Below, piece after piece: positions 38,019 through 48,877 of a stretch of 57,624 bases of DNA. A program made the translations under genes and the position numbers. Every line of letters starts with the position of its first letter. Position 1 is the first letter of the stretch. The notes under the pieces are model-generated. The model did not search any database, was not told where the DNA came from, and worked only from the letters and a program-made list of their open reading frames with translations. Origin of the DNA: Candidatus Mediterraneibacter norfolkensis (GTDB taxonomy: Bacteria > Bacillota > Clostridia > Lachnospirales > Lachnospiraceae); NCBI GenBank assembly GCA_019120615.1, contig DWUT01000060.1, forward strand, positions 1 to 57,624, read 5' to 3'.

Positions 38019-38336
38019 ATGGAAGAAGATCTGCGAAATATGATGTCAAAGACGGTAAAATCCAGTATAATACAATTAGTGCGCCGGTCAGTGAAGGAAA
38101 ACGGCAGGCAGATCAGAAAAGAAACAGAGGATAAGATAAATATGCAGAAGAAAAGCAAAGAGAGGACAAGCTGCGATACATGCGCGTTCTATGTATATGA
38201 CGACGAGTATGGAGAATATTACTGCGATATGAATATGGATGAGGACGACTACATGCGGATCATATCTGATCGGTATTACCAGTGTCCCTATTACCGGAAC
38301 GGAGATGAGTACGCAGTGGTAAGGAAGCAGATCTAG
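38019..38336 (+). CDS. DUF6472-like small Cys protein
   Basis: TSCDTCAFYVYDDEYGEYYCDMNMDEDDYMRIISDRYYQCPYYRNGDEY; exact start uncertain (38019 or 38142). Confidence 0.6.
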   Translation: MEEDLRNMMSKTVKSSIIQLVRRSVKENGRQIRKETEDKINMQKKSKERTSCDTCAFYVYDDEYGEYYCDMNMDEDDYMRIISDRYYQCPYYRNGDEYAVVRKQI

Positions 38337-38360
38337 AATATCTGAGATAAGGAGTTTGAG

Positions 38361-39116
38361 ATGCCGGAGAAGACCAGAAAAACAGCGGTTTTATTTGACG
38401 TAGACGATACATTGTATGACCAGACGGTTCCGTTTAAAGAGGCGTATGCGAAATATTTCGGGGCAGAGCCTGCAGTGCCGGCGGATGTGATCTACCCTGT
38501 CACGAGAAAATACAGCGACCGGGTATACTCCCGGGCGATGGCGGGAGAGATCACAATGGAAGAAATGTATATTTACCGGGTGCAGAAAGCCTTTGAGGAA
38601 TTTGACATTTCCATTACGGATAAAGAAGCGCTCGATTTCCAGAAAATCTATGCAGACCGACAGAGACATATCCATATGTCTCCTTTGATGGAGGAGATAC
38701 TGAGTTTTTGTTCGGAAAAGGCGGAACTGGGGATCATCACCAACGGGTCGTCCGCTCATCAGTGGAACAAAGTGAAAAGCCTTCAGGCGGAGAGGTGGAT
38801 CCCTCACGGGAATATCTTCGTATCCGCGGATGTGGGGGCGGAGAAACCGGAGAGGAAGATCTTTGATTGCGCGAAGCAGGCGATGGGACTGGAGGATACT
38901 GAAATCTGGTTTGTCGGAGATGCATATGCACTGGATGTGGTGGGAGCGTTGAACGCCGGATGGAACGCGGTGTGGATGAACCGGAGACGGAGACAAAGGC
39001 CGGAAGATGCGGGGAGAACGGGACCGGGAAGAGTGGTCTGTGTGGAGACGGAAGAGGAATTGGATGGATTTATCAGGGAACTTCTGGGGGGATGCCCTGA
39101 ACGGAGAAAGAAATGA
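38361..39116 (+). CDS. HAD family hydrolase
   Basis: VLFDVDDTLYDQTVPF...GIITNGSSAHQWNKV...VSADVGAEKPERKIF...WFVGDAYALDVVGALNAGWNAVW. Confidence 0.9.
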   Translation: MPEKTRKTAVLFDVDDTLYDQTVPFKEAYAKYFGAEPAVPADVIYPVTRKYSDRVYSRAMAGEITMEEMYIYRVQKAFEEFDISITDKEALDFQKIYADRQRHIHMSPLMEEILSFCSEKAELGIITNGSSAHQWNKVKSLQAERWIPHGNIFVSADVGAEKPERKIFDCAKQAMGLEDTEIWFVGDAYALDVVGALNAGWNAVWMNRRRRQRPEDAGRTGPGRVVCVETEEELDGFIRELLGGCPERRKK

Positions 39117-39829
39117 ATGAATTCTGGAATGGACTAAAACACAGCAGTGCTTTCTGCTTTACATTTGATGAGCAAGGAAAACCTGTAGATGTAGAAAAAA
39201 CGGACTATATTTTATATCAGGGAACTATATTTCCCTTTGATATATTCGGGGATGAACTTTGGTCACTGAATGACTATTGCTACGGCATCGTGAAGCTGCT
39301 TGAACAGGAAGAAGAAAAATGTCTGGAGAGAAGAAAAAGGATAGAATCGGGTGCTTATGCGAATACGTATGGATTTACAGATTATGAGTGGTTTTCCAGT
39401 ATAGCGTCTGAAGAATATAAGAGGGAATGGATCGCTGATGTGATGATTCCGCATTTAATCATTTTACTGTATTCATTTTTAGAAAAAACTATGAATCACA
39501 TATATAAACTTTTTGAAGAAGAAGGAAGGATTAGCTTTAAACCAAAGGGAAAAATTCCGTATTTATACAGGTATTTATGCAGTATATCAGGAAAGTCGGT
39601 GGAAGAGTTCCATGAAGAGTATTCGGATTTGTATGATATTTTAGATCAGTTCAGGATTATAAGAAATAATTTTGCCCATGATAACCTGGAGGGAGTAGCG
39701 ATGGAGGGGAAGCGAGACTATGCATATGAAACAAGAAAGCTCTCACTAACGTTCAGGCTGATCGACTTTATCAGCGTGATCACGCTCCTTATCTACGAGA
39801 CTGAAAAGATTTATAAAAGAGGAAACTAA
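39113..39829 (+). CDS. hypothetical protein with a HEPN-like RNxxxH motif
   Basis: ILDQFRIIRNNFAHDNLEG (RNNFAH at 39662-39679); all-alpha composition; start overlaps the HAD stop. Confidence 0.55.
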   Translation: MNEFWNGLKHSSAFCFTFDEQGKPVDVEKTDYILYQGTIFPFDIFGDELWSLNDYCYGIVKLLEQEEEKCLERRKRIESGAYANTYGFTDYEWFSSIASEEYKREWIADVMIPHLIILLYSFLEKTMNHIYKLFEEEGRISFKPKGKIPYLYRYLCSISGKSVEEFHEEYSDLYDILDQFRIIRNNFAHDNLEGVAMEGKRDYAYETRKLSLTFRLIDFISVITLLIYETEKIYKRGN

Positions 39830-39830
39830 A

Positions 39831-41501
39831 ATGCAGAACTGGAAAGAACTGTTCCGTCCCCACATTCTGGAGCGGGGACGGAACTATTATGAAGAAGGAG
39901 CTGTCGTCTCCCTGGACAGGACAGATACAGGGTACCACGCAGAGGTGGAGGGGACCGAGGATTATGAGGTGTCCATTGAGATACAGGACGATGAGATCAC
40001 GGATATGTACTGCAGTTGTCCCTATGCGGATTCAGGAAACTACTGCAAGCATATGGCGGCGGTGCTTTACGAGATCGAAGGCGGTCCCGGAGATCCTTTT
40101 GAGGAACTTGCAAAGCGGAAAAACGAGCGGCTTCAGGCGGTTCAGGATCTTATAGAACGGATACCGGAAGAAGAGCTTAAGAAACTGATGGCCTCACTTA
40201 TATGTCAGGACGAGGATCTTTATAATCGGCTCATGACCCAATATGCCCCGGTCGGTCCGGCAACACTGACCCGCCTGAAACATCAGATCGATGAGATTGG
40301 CCGGAAATATTCTGACAGAAGCGGATTTATAGATTACAGAAATGCATATGAGTATGTCGGGGACCTTGGGACTGTGTTGTATGAGAACGTTCCTCAGTTG
40401 CTGAAAAGAAACTGTCCGGAGGAGGCATTTGAACTTACTAATTATGTCTTCCATGAGATCGGGAACCGGGAGATGGACGATTCGGACGGCGGTTATACTT
40501 ATATAGGAGGCGTATGCTATGATAACTGGAAGAAGATCCTTATGGCAGCGGACGAGGAGCAGGAAAAGCAGATGATCCGGTGGTTCAGGGAACATCGAAG
40601 GAACTATGTGTCAGAGTATATGGAAGATTATCTTGAAGATTTTCTTATCACGGAATTTCATGATGAAGGACTGCTGAGGGAACAGATCCGGGAAGTGGAT
40701 GAAAAGATAGAGAAACTGGAACAGAGCGAAGCGAAAGACAGTTGGAACTATCAATACCTGTATCCCTCTTGCGTTCTCCAGCGGATCAGTCTGATGGAAC
40801 GCCTGGAGTGTCCGAAGGAAGAAATACGGCGATATAGAAACAGATACCGACAGTTCCACGAAATTCGAGAGGCGGAGGTAAAAGACTATCTGCTCTCAAA
40901 AGAGTATGACCGGGCGGAAGCCGTATTAAAGGAGAGTAAGGAACTGGATAAAGGTTCTCCGGGACTCGTATCAAAATACAGTTCCAAACTCATCGAGATT
41001 TATGATATGACCGGACAGAAGGAGAAATATAAAAGTGAACTGATCTGGCATATCTTTGAGTGCGGGGAGTACGGGCTTGACAATCTTCTGAAGCTGAAAG
41101 CAGTGTGCAGTCCGGAGGAATGGCAGGAACTGAGAGGGAAGATGCTGGTTTCGGAGAAACTTCGCACGATAAGGTGCGAACTGCTTGACCATGAAGAGAT
41201 GTATGACCGTTTGATGCAGGAAATCCGGATGTCCGGAAGCATCACTGCTCTGGATCGGTATGAAAAGGTTTTAAAGAAACGCTTCCCGGAAGAAGTGCGT
41301 GATATGTATGTCAGATATGTGCAGCGGGCAGCAGAGGGAGCGGCACAACGGAAAGCATACCGGGATCTGATAAGCTATCTGAAAAAGCTTCGAAGATATC
41401 CGGATGGAAGGGAAATCGCCGAGAAGACGGCAGCGGTCTGGATGGATACATATAAAAGGCGTTCAGCCATGATGGACGAACTACGGAAAGCAGGATTCTG
41501 A
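39831..41501 (+). CDS. SWIM zinc finger family protein
   Basis: MYCSCPYADSGNYCKHMAAVLYEIE (CxCx8CxH). Confidence 0.9.
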   Translation: MQNWKELFRPHILERGRNYYEEGAVVSLDRTDTGYHAEVEGTEDYEVSIEIQDDEITDMYCSCPYADSGNYCKHMAAVLYEIEGGPGDPFEELAKRKNERLQAVQDLIERIPEEELKKLMASLICQDEDLYNRLMTQYAPVGPATLTRLKHQIDEIGRKYSDRSGFIDYRNAYEYVGDLGTVLYENVPQLLKRNCPEEAFELTNYVFHEIGNREMDDSDGGYTYIGGVCYDNWKKILMAADEEQEKQMIRWFREHRRNYVSEYMEDYLEDFLITEFHDEGLLREQIREVDEKIEKLEQSEAKDSWNYQYLYPSCVLQRISLMERLECPKEEIRRYRNRYRQFHEIREAEVKDYLLSKEYDRAEAVLKESKELDKGSPGLVSKYSSKLIEIYDMTGQKEKYKSELIWHIFECGEYGLDNLLKLKAVCSPEEWQELRGKMLVSEKLRTIRCELLDHEEMYDRLMQEIRMSGSITALDRYEKVLKKRFPEEVRDMYVRYVQRAAEGAAQRKAYRDLISYLKKLRRYPDGREIAEKTAAVWMDTYKRRSAMMDELRKAGF

Positions 41502-41532
41502 GAAAACATTTAAATAAACAAAGAGGTTTACA

Positions 41533-44274
41533 ATGCAGGATTATAATGAAAATACTATTGAGAAACTGACTATATACACGAAAACCATACCGGCGCATGC
41601 GGCTTCTTTTGCAGAGTTTCCCTCCTCGCTTCACCCGGATATCCTCTCTTATCTGACCTCCCACGGCATACCACGTCCCTATACCCATCAGGCGGAGATG
41701 TTTGGGAAGGCGCATCAGGGGGAGAACGTGGTGATCACCACGTCTACCGCCAGCGGAAAGACTCTGAGTTTCCTGCTTCCGGTACTGCAGGCGATCCTGG
41801 AGGATCCGCTCACACGGGCAATCTTTGTCTATCCGACGAAGGCACTGGCAGCGGACCAGTACCGGGCGCTTCAGCCTATCCTTGAGTATTTCGGCGAGGG
41901 GCGCATCGCCGCGGGAGTTTACGACGGGGATACCATGCAGGCGGAGCGCAGCCGGATCCGCAAGAGCGCGAATATCATCCTGACCAACCCGGAAATGCTG
42001 AACGCGGCGTTCCTGCCGAACCACAGCAAACACGGGTTTGATTTTATTTTTACCAATCTGAAATATGTCGTCATCGATGAACTGCATACATACAGAGGGG
42101 CGTTCGGCGCGCATCTGGCGAATATTTTCCGGAGGATGAAAAGAGTCTGCGGCTATTACAGATCAAAGCCGCGGTTCCTCTGCAGTTCTGCCACGATTGC
42201 AAATCCGGTGGAACTCGCGGAGCGGATCTGCGAGGGAAAATTTACCCTGATCGACAGAGACGGATCTCCGGCGCCGGAGAAAGAATACCGGATTCTGCAG
42301 CCACCGGAGATCCGGGGAAATAATGACAAGATCTATGGCAGACGTTCAGCCTCCTCAGTTGCCGCAGATCTGATCCCGGAACTGGTGGAAGAGGACAGGC
42401 ATTTCATCGCATTTGGCAGGAGCCGCAGGAATGTGGAAGTGATCCTCAAGGAGTCCAGGGACAAGCTGGATGCTGCCGGGGTCCTGGGACATGGAGACAG
42501 CGGGAAGATCGCCGGGTACCGGGGCGGCTATACGCCCCTGGAACGGCGGGAAATCGAGCGAAAAATGACCGAGGGAGAACTGTCAGGGCTGGTGTCCACC
42601 AATGCGCTGGAGCTTGGCATTGACATCGGCAGTCTGGATTCTACGGTGATCGTGGGATATCCCGGCACAAGGGCCTCCTTCTGGCAGCAGACCGGACGTG
42701 CGGGAAGGAGCGCGGGGAGTAAGGAACAGGGGGGAGAAAGGTGCGTCAACTATCTGATCCTTGAGAACCATCCCTTTGACCAGTATATTGCCATTGATCC
42801 GGAGTGGCTGTTCTCCAGTTCCAGCGAGAACGCCATCGTGGATCCGGACAACCTGCTGATCGAACTGGCGCATATCCGGGCGGCGGCAGCGGAGATGCCC
42901 CTCTCTCTGGATGATGCCGCTCTGTTCCCGGATCTGGGCGAGGTCATCCCTGTGCTTATGAATGCCGAAGAAGTAAAAAGCCTTTCCGGGCGCTTCGCAT
43001 GGGCAGGACCGGCGTTCCCGGCGGGAGACTACAGTCTGAGGAATATGGACAGGACACGGTTTAAGCTGATCGTGAAGGATGAAGTGGAGTTTGTGGACGG
43101 AAGAAGGCAGGCGAAAGGCATGGGCCGGGAGGTCACCGAGATGGATGAATCCCAGGCGTACCATGAACTGCATCCGGGCGCGGTATATATGCATGAAGGC
43201 GTACTCTATGAGGTGCTGAAGCTGGACCTGGTCAGCCGGACCGCGGAGGCGGTGCCCTTTGAAGGGAATTACTATACGGTCCCGGCGGGAACCGAGGAGA
43301 CGAGAATCCTGCAGACCTTCCGTCAGGAGCAGGCCGGAAGGACGACGATCCACTTCGGGGATATCAATGTGAATGAAGTGATCTCCATGTATAAGAAACT
43401 CCAGTTCCACAACCACCAGAACCTGGGATATGTGGAACTGACGCAGCCTTTGCAGAAGGATTATGATACGGAGAGCACCTGGATCGAGATTCCGGAAAAT
43501 GTGGTGGAAGTCTACCGCAGTCTCCTTGTGCCCAACCGAAACGGGGAACTGGTGCTCAATAACCATTTTGAGGGGCTGTGTTATGCGCTGAAAAACGCGG
43601 CGATGATGACTACGATGACGGAGCGGGACGACATCGATGCGGTGATCTCCAACAATGCAGTCATTCCCGATGAGCGGAAGGATCAGGTGGTCTCGCTTTA
43701 TATCTATGACAAATACGAGGGCGGTCTGGGATACTCTGAGAAGATTTTTGAGGTGATCCCGCAGATCATTGAGAATGCCATACGCATGGTAGAGGGCTGC
43801 TCCTGTGAGAGCGGATGTCCGGCATGCGTGGGGGATTATAACCTGGACCGGAACATGGTGCTCTGGGGGCTGAGGAACCTTCTGGAAGAGAGTGAGCCGC
43901 CGGAGTTTGAAAGAAAAGAAATTGAGGAAGCACGTCCGTTTATTCAGAAATGTTTTTCTTTCTATAAATTACCGGAAGAGTGGCAGGAGTTCTGCGACAG
44001 CGTGATACAGAACGGGGAGAGCGGAGGCGCTTTTCTCCGAACGGCAGAGCAGGTCGAGGTGAAAGGACACAGGCTGATCCTGACCGTGGGAAATTCATTT
44101 TACGAGGAATGGCTGAAGGACCCGGATAACCTCCGTGCACTGGAGAATACACTCCGCTACCACGCAATATGCCCTGCGGATATGCAGATCGAGGTACGGG
44201 TTGTGGAAAACCGTGAGAAAACAGAGAAGATCCGTGGAAAACTCCGGCGCAGATATGATGATCTGCTGTCCTAG
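41533..44274 (+). CDS. DEAD/DEAH-box helicase with DUF1998-type Cys cluster (YprA/MrfA-like)
   Basis: TSTASGKTLSFLLPVLQ, DELHTYRG, QTGRAGRSAGSK, CSCESGCPACVGDYN. Confidence 0.9.
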   Translation: MQDYNENTIEKLTIYTKTIPAHAASFAEFPSSLHPDILSYLTSHGIPRPYTHQAEMFGKAHQGENVVITTSTASGKTLSFLLPVLQAILEDPLTRAIFVYPTKALAADQYRALQPILEYFGEGRIAAGVYDGDTMQAERSRIRKSANIILTNPEMLNAAFLPNHSKHGFDFIFTNLKYVVIDELHTYRGAFGAHLANIFRRMKRVCGYYRSKPRFLCSSATIANPVELAERICEGKFTLIDRDGSPAPEKEYRILQPPEIRGNNDKIYGRRSASSVAADLIPELVEEDRHFIAFGRSRRNVEVILKESRDKLDAAGVLGHGDSGKIAGYRGGYTPLERREIERKMTEGELSGLVSTNALELGIDIGSLDSTVIVGYPGTRASFWQQTGRAGRSAGSKEQGGERCVNYLILENHPFDQYIAIDPEWLFSSSSENAIVDPDNLLIELAHIRAAAAEMPLSLDDAALFPDLGEVIPVLMNAEEVKSLSGRFAWAGPAFPAGDYSLRNMDRTRFKLIVKDEVEFVDGRRQAKGMGREVTEMDESQAYHELHPGAVYMHEGVLYEVLKLDLVSRTAEAVPFEGNYYTVPAGTEETRILQTFRQEQAGRTTIHFGDINVNEVISMYKKLQFHNHQNLGYVELTQPLQKDYDTESTWIEIPENVVEVYRSLLVPNRNGELVLNNHFEGLCYALKNAAMMTTMTERDDIDAVISNNAVIPDERKDQVVSLYIYDKYEGGLGYSEKIFEVIPQIIENAIRMVEGCSCESGCPACVGDYNLDRNMVLWGLRNLLEESEPPEFERKEIEEARPFIQKCFSFYKLPEEWQEFCDSVIQNGESGGAFLRTAEQVEVKGHRLILTVGNSFYEEWLKDPDNLRALENTLRYHAICPADMQIEVRVVENREKTEKIRGKLRRRYDDLLS

Positions 44275-44369
44275 ACGGCAACACGGTGCCCGCAACTTTC
44301 CCGGAGCAGAAAACAGAGTAAGATCGATCGTGGGATCATCAGAAGATCATTGGAGGATCGGAGGAAAAT

Positions 44370-46535
44370 ATGACGGAAGAAACAAAACAGATCCATTTAA
44401 ATGAATATCAGAGAGCGGCGGTGCTCGATGAGAGCCCGGCCTGCGTGGTGAACGCGAATGTGGGCAGCGGAAAGACCACTGTGCTGATCGAGAAGATCCT
44501 GTACCTTCATCAGGAAAAGCAGGTGCCGCTGGAGCAGATGGTCGTGCTGACGTTTACGAATAAAGCTGCAGATGAGATCACGGAACGGCTTATTCAGAGG
44601 GAACCGCAGATCACTTCAGAACAGGTACAGGGCTTTGGGACATTTCACAGTGTGGCCCTGCGGCTTCTGAAGGGTCGTCTTCCCGTGGAGCAGTCAGGCT
44701 GGACGAAAGAATTCACGGTCATGGATCCGGATGAGGAGACGGACCTGGCGCTGGATATCATTGCGGAACAGGGGCTGAAAGTGAAATACAGGAACCGGCT
44801 GAAGAAAAGGCTGGAGCAGGAGTATCAGGCATATCTCGCAGGAAAGGCTGAGAGCCGCTACAAAGATGATCTGTTCCGGCTCTATCCTCTCCTGTTGGAG
44901 GAGAAGAAGAAACAGAACAAAATATCCTTTGCGGATCTGCTCCGGGTGAGTATGAGCCTGCTTTCGGAAGGAGAGTGGCATCCGGAGTGGGTCATCGTAG
45001 ACGAAGTGCAGGACAGCGACAGGCTCCAGCTTGAGTTTCTGGAAGCGCTGTGCGGGCCTCAGAAGTCTGCGAAACTGTTTGCGGTGGGCGATCCGAACCA
45101 GGTGATCTACAGTTGGCGGGGGACCGGGGAGAATATGTTCTTCCTTCTGAAGCACCGGTTCGGGGCAAAGGAGCTGACTCTTCCGGTAAACTATCGCTCC
45201 AATGCGTCTATCCTTGAAGCGGCGAACCGCTTTCTGCAGTTTGGCGAGCAGATCCGCGGAAGCAGGGAAGAGACCGGGAAGATCGTGGTAAAAAATCATT
45301 ACGATCCATTCCAGGAGGCGGAGTATCTGGCGGAGCGGATCCGTGAACTTCATGAGAAAGGTGAGCTATACAGCGGGATTGCTGTGTTCTACCGGCTTCA
45401 GAAGCAGTCGGAGATACTGGTGAAGGTATTGGGGAGACATGGAATCCCCTGTGAGTTGTCTGTAAAGAAGACTCTGAAGGATATTCCGGTATTGGACTGG
45501 CTGGTGAAAGTATTTCGTTTCTCTGTAAATTCTGCAGATGCACAGACAGCTATGCAGGTGCTGACAGATACGCGATATGGGGAGAAATGTACAAAGAAAC
45601 AGGCTCAGGACATTGTGAGAAGAGCCATTGGAGAGAAGGGAGAAACGCCTGAACGGATCGCTGCAGTTACCGCAGTGTCAGGGAAGGCGGGCGGCTCAGA
45701 TCAGTTCTTCCGGAAGATGCAGGGATTCCAGAACTCTTTTTCCGGCAGAGGAACCGAGAAAGGGGAGATCCCTTCTGCGGAGGAACTGTTTGCGTATTTC
45801 GGCCTGAAGGAAATGCTCCATCCCACATCAGCGGAATACGCATCCGATGAGGAGAAAGTGATGGGATTCCTGGAAAGGATGTGCGCAGTCTGCTCCGCCG
45901 GGACAGGGGAACGTGATTTTACAGACTGTGTGCGGGAGTTTATCAACAGCTCTGCCCTCTATGGCATGAAGATGGATGCAGGGGAGAAAGCAGCAGATGA
46001 GGAAAAGGGCGCGGAGGAAGCGGGCACGGATACAGTGAAGCTGATGACCCTGCACGCATCCAAAGGACTGGAGTTTGATACGGTGTTCCTGACCGGGATG
46101 AATCAGGGACTGATCCCGCTGCGGTGCAGGAACTTTGAGCAGGAGGAAGAGGAGCGGAGACTGTTTTTCGTGGGGATCACCCGTGCCAGGAACGAACTGG
46201 AACTGTCCTGGTATACCAATCCCGGAGAGCCGGGGGTACTGGGAGAGCCCAGCCGGTATCTGCAGATGATACCGCAGCATCTTCTGAAGAGGGACGATGT
46301 GCGGACTGAGGAGGAGAAGCGGAACAATCTGCAGCAGATGCGCCGGGAAGTGCAGGAGCAGATCCGTAAAAAGAGGACAGAGGCCGAAGCGAAGCCGCCG
46401 GAACAGCGGGTGCGGCACAGAAAATACGGCGAAGGGATCCTGGTTTCAGAGGGCGAGATGATGGTGGAAGTGGAATTCCCAGGATATGGGAGGAAACAGT
46501 TCCTGAAAGCCTTCGGGGAGGTAGAGATGCTCTGA
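44370..46535 (+). CDS. UvrD/PcrA-family ATP-dependent helicase
   Basis: NANVGSGKTTVLIEKILYL, VDEVQDSDRLQLEFLE, GDPNQVIYSWRG, LMTLHASKGLEFDTVFLTGMNQGLIP. Confidence 0.95.
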   Translation: MTEETKQIHLNEYQRAAVLDESPACVVNANVGSGKTTVLIEKILYLHQEKQVPLEQMVVLTFTNKAADEITERLIQREPQITSEQVQGFGTFHSVALRLLKGRLPVEQSGWTKEFTVMDPDEETDLALDIIAEQGLKVKYRNRLKKRLEQEYQAYLAGKAESRYKDDLFRLYPLLLEEKKKQNKISFADLLRVSMSLLSEGEWHPEWVIVDEVQDSDRLQLEFLEALCGPQKSAKLFAVGDPNQVIYSWRGTGENMFFLLKHRFGAKELTLPVNYRSNASILEAANRFLQFGEQIRGSREETGKIVVKNHYDPFQEAEYLAERIRELHEKGELYSGIAVFYRLQKQSEILVKVLGRHGIPCELSVKKTLKDIPVLDWLVKVFRFSVNSADAQTAMQVLTDTRYGEKCTKKQAQDIVRRAIGEKGETPERIAAVTAVSGKAGGSDQFFRKMQGFQNSFSGRGTEKGEIPSAEELFAYFGLKEMLHPTSAEYASDEEKVMGFLERMCAVCSAGTGERDFTDCVREFINSSALYGMKMDAGEKAADEEKGAEEAGTDTVKLMTLHASKGLEFDTVFLTGMNQGLIPLRCRNFEQEEEERRLFFVGITRARNELELSWYTNPGEPGVLGEPSRYLQMIPQHLLKRDDVRTEEEKRNNLQQMRREVQEQIRKKRTEAEAKPPEQRVRHRKYGEGILVSEGEMMVEVEFPGYGRKQFLKAFGEVEML

Positions 46536-46617
46536 TCTGACCTTCCGGCAGCGGGAGAAGTCCGGTGCAGGAAGATCATCGCAGGAAATCCGATGCAGGA
46601 AGATTATCGCAGGATGA

Positions 46618-47427
46618 TCAGCGCATGAACAGATCGATCACATGGAGCACTCCGTCCTCGTCATTTGAATATGTGATAAAGTCGGCAGCCTCTTTCACAA
46701 CATCCTGGGCGTTCGCCATGGCGACGCCGAGACCGGCGTATTCGATCATAGAGACATCGTTGTAACCGTCTCCGCAGCAGATCATCTGATCTGCATTCAG
46801 CCGGAGGCTGTCCAGCAGTTTCCGGAGAGAGTATGCCTTGTCGATATTCTGCGGCATGATCTCAAGAAAATAGGGCTCCGATTTATAAATGTTAAGGAGA
46901 CCGTGATACCGTTTTTTTAACTGATCCATCAGAATGTCCAGCGTATCCGGCTCTCCGGGGATCAGCATTTTATTGACCGGAAAAGTGAGCGCGGACGGAA
47001 AATCTTCGACAAGCCGGACTTCCATGCGGTTGATGGCGGATTCCTTTGCCGTGTACTGATTCGGACAGATGCCGGAAAGGATCTCGGTATCTGTGTACGT
47101 GATGATGTCTGTGCCGGGGTAAGTCCGGACCGCGTCAAACACCGGACGGATCACTGCGGTCGGAAGAGAGCGGTCGTAGACGACCTCGCCGGTGGAACAG
47201 CAGGTGATGCGCGCTCCGTTGAAAGAAAGCATATATCCGCCGTATTCATCCATATGAAGATGCTTTGCCAGCGGAGCGACCCCGTTGATGGGGCGCCCGC
47301 TGGCAAGGACGACGATGCGGCCGGCTTCCTGGATTTCGATCAGAGCCTTCCGCGTCGGTTCTGTGATCTCTTTTCTGGAATTCGTCAGTGTACCGTCCAG
47401 ATCAAGTACGAGTATCTGGTATGTCAT
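46618..47427 (-). CDS. Cof-type HAD-IIB family hydrolase
   Basis: VLDLDGTLTNSRKEIT...ASGRPINGV...CCGDGYNDVSMIEYAGLGVAMANA. Confidence 0.93.
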   Translation of the reverse strand: MTYQILVLDLDGTLTNSRKEITEPTRKALIEIQEAGRIVVLASGRPINGVAPLAKHLHMDEYGGYMLSFNGARITCCSTGEVVYDRSLPTAVIRPVFDAVRTYPGTDIITYTDTEILSGICPNQYTAKESAINRMEVRLVEDFPSALTFPVNKMLIPGEPDTLDILMDQLKKRYHGLLNIYKSEPYFLEIMPQNIDKAYSLRKLLDSLRLNADQMICCGDGYNDVSMIEYAGLGVAMANAQDVVKEAADFITYSNDEDGVLHVIDLFMR

Positions 47428-48809
47428 ATCAATACATTCTCCTGAAGTTTATCGACGATCTTTGCAAAGTCCATGCCGTGCGAGGCCTTTACGAGGATCG
47501 TATCTTTTTCCTTCAATATCTTTGAAGCGTCTCTGAAGAATTCGTCCTTTGTAAGATATTCATGGATCTCTATCTGTGAAGGGGCAGAATTTTCTCTGGC
47601 TCCCCGCGCGATATCCCGTGAAAGCTCTCCGATGCAGACGAGCACATCAATGCCGCAGTCCGCCGCGTATTTTCCGGTCTCATAATGCATCTGGGGACCG
47701 TTTTCTCCGAGCTCGAACATATCGCCGAGGACGGCGACGGTCCGGCTGTCTGCCTCTGACAGAACGGCGATGGACGCCTGCATGGAAGCAGGGTTGGCAT
47801 TATAGCAGTCATCGATGATGGTATAATGTTCTGTTTCGATCAGATTGTTGCGACCTGCCAATGGAACAAGTTTTTCAATCCCGCGGCGGATCTCGTCAGA
47901 AGTCATGCCGAGAGCAGTTCCTACGGCGATGCCGGCCAGGGCGTTGTATATCATGTGATCTCCGGGGATGGAGATATGCGCCTCAAACTGTTCTGACGGA
48001 GTGATGAATTCGGCAGTGGTACCGCACAGCCCCATATTCCGGATCGAGCCGGCGTGGTAGGGGCAGGACGGATCCAGACCGAAATAGACAGGAGTGATCC
48101 CGTTTTTGGGAACATATCCGCGCAGTTTGTCGTCATCCCCGTTGAGGATGATCGTTCCCTTTGGATTCATATAGTCGAACATTTCAGTTTTCGCTTTAAG
48201 GATGCCGTCCCGGGAACCAAGGTTCTCGATGTGCGCCACGCCGATGTTGGTGATGACGCAGATATCCGGACGGGCAATCCTGGCGAGGCGTGTCATCTCA
48301 CCGAAGTTGCTGATCCCCATCTCGAGGACAGCGATCTCATGTTCCTCACGGAGATTGAAGACGGTGAGAGGGAGACCGATCTCGTTGTTGAAGTTGCCCT
48401 CTGTCTTCAGCACATTATATTTCTCGCTCAGGACAGAAGCGATCATTTCCTTGGTGCTGGTCTTTCCCACGCTGCCGGAGATTCCCACGACTTTGATGTC
48501 CAGAGACCTGCGGTAATGTTCCGCGATATCTTTTAATGCCTGCTCACAGGAGTCTACCTTTATGTAAGGATAGGGGACGTCGCCGAGATCCTGCTCGGAT
48601 ACAGCGCAGAGGGCACCGTTTTCCATCACCTGTGGGATGAAGGAATGGCCGTCCACACGGGCTCCTTTGATGGCGATGAACAGGCTGTCTTTCTGAACCT
48701 TTCGGCTGTCGATCGTGACGCTGGAGACTTCGCGGGAGGCCTTTTCTGTGTCGCCGTGGTAGACCCCGTTGCATGCTTCTGCTATTTTCTGTAATGACAT
48801 ATTTTTCAT
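47424..48809 (-). CDS. murF: UDP-N-acetylmuramoyl-tripeptide--D-alanyl-D-alanine ligase
   Basis: GISGSVGKTSTKEMIASVLSEKYNVLKTEGNFNNEIGLPLTV...DDCYNANPASMQASIAVL. Confidence 0.95.
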   Translation of the reverse strand: MKNMSLQKIAEACNGVYHGDTEKASREVSSVTIDSRKVQKDSLFIAIKGARVDGHSFIPQVMENGALCAVSEQDLGDVPYPYIKVDSCEQALKDIAEHYRRSLDIKVVGISGSVGKTSTKEMIASVLSEKYNVLKTEGNFNNEIGLPLTVFNLREEHEIAVLEMGISNFGEMTRLARIARPDICVITNIGVAHIENLGSRDGILKAKTEMFDYMNPKGTIILNGDDDKLRGYVPKNGITPVYFGLDPSCPYHAGSIRNMGLCGTTAEFITPSEQFEAHISIPGDHMIYNALAGIAVGTALGMTSDEIRRGIEKLVPLAGRNNLIETEHYTIIDDCYNANPASMQASIAVLSEADSRTVAVLGDMFELGENGPQMHYETGKYAADCGIDVLVCIGELSRDIARGARENSAPSQIEIHEYLTKDEFFRDASKILKEKDTILVKASHGMDFAKIVDKLQENVLI

Positions 48810-48877
48810 AAGTCATAAAATCCTTTCTTGTAATAATTGAAAGATTTTTTTAAAGCGTTTGACTCTGCCCGAAGGGA

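Noticed and set aside
42583-43566. 327-aa minus-strand ORF
   Set aside because: Antisense to the DEAD helicase gene; no domain.
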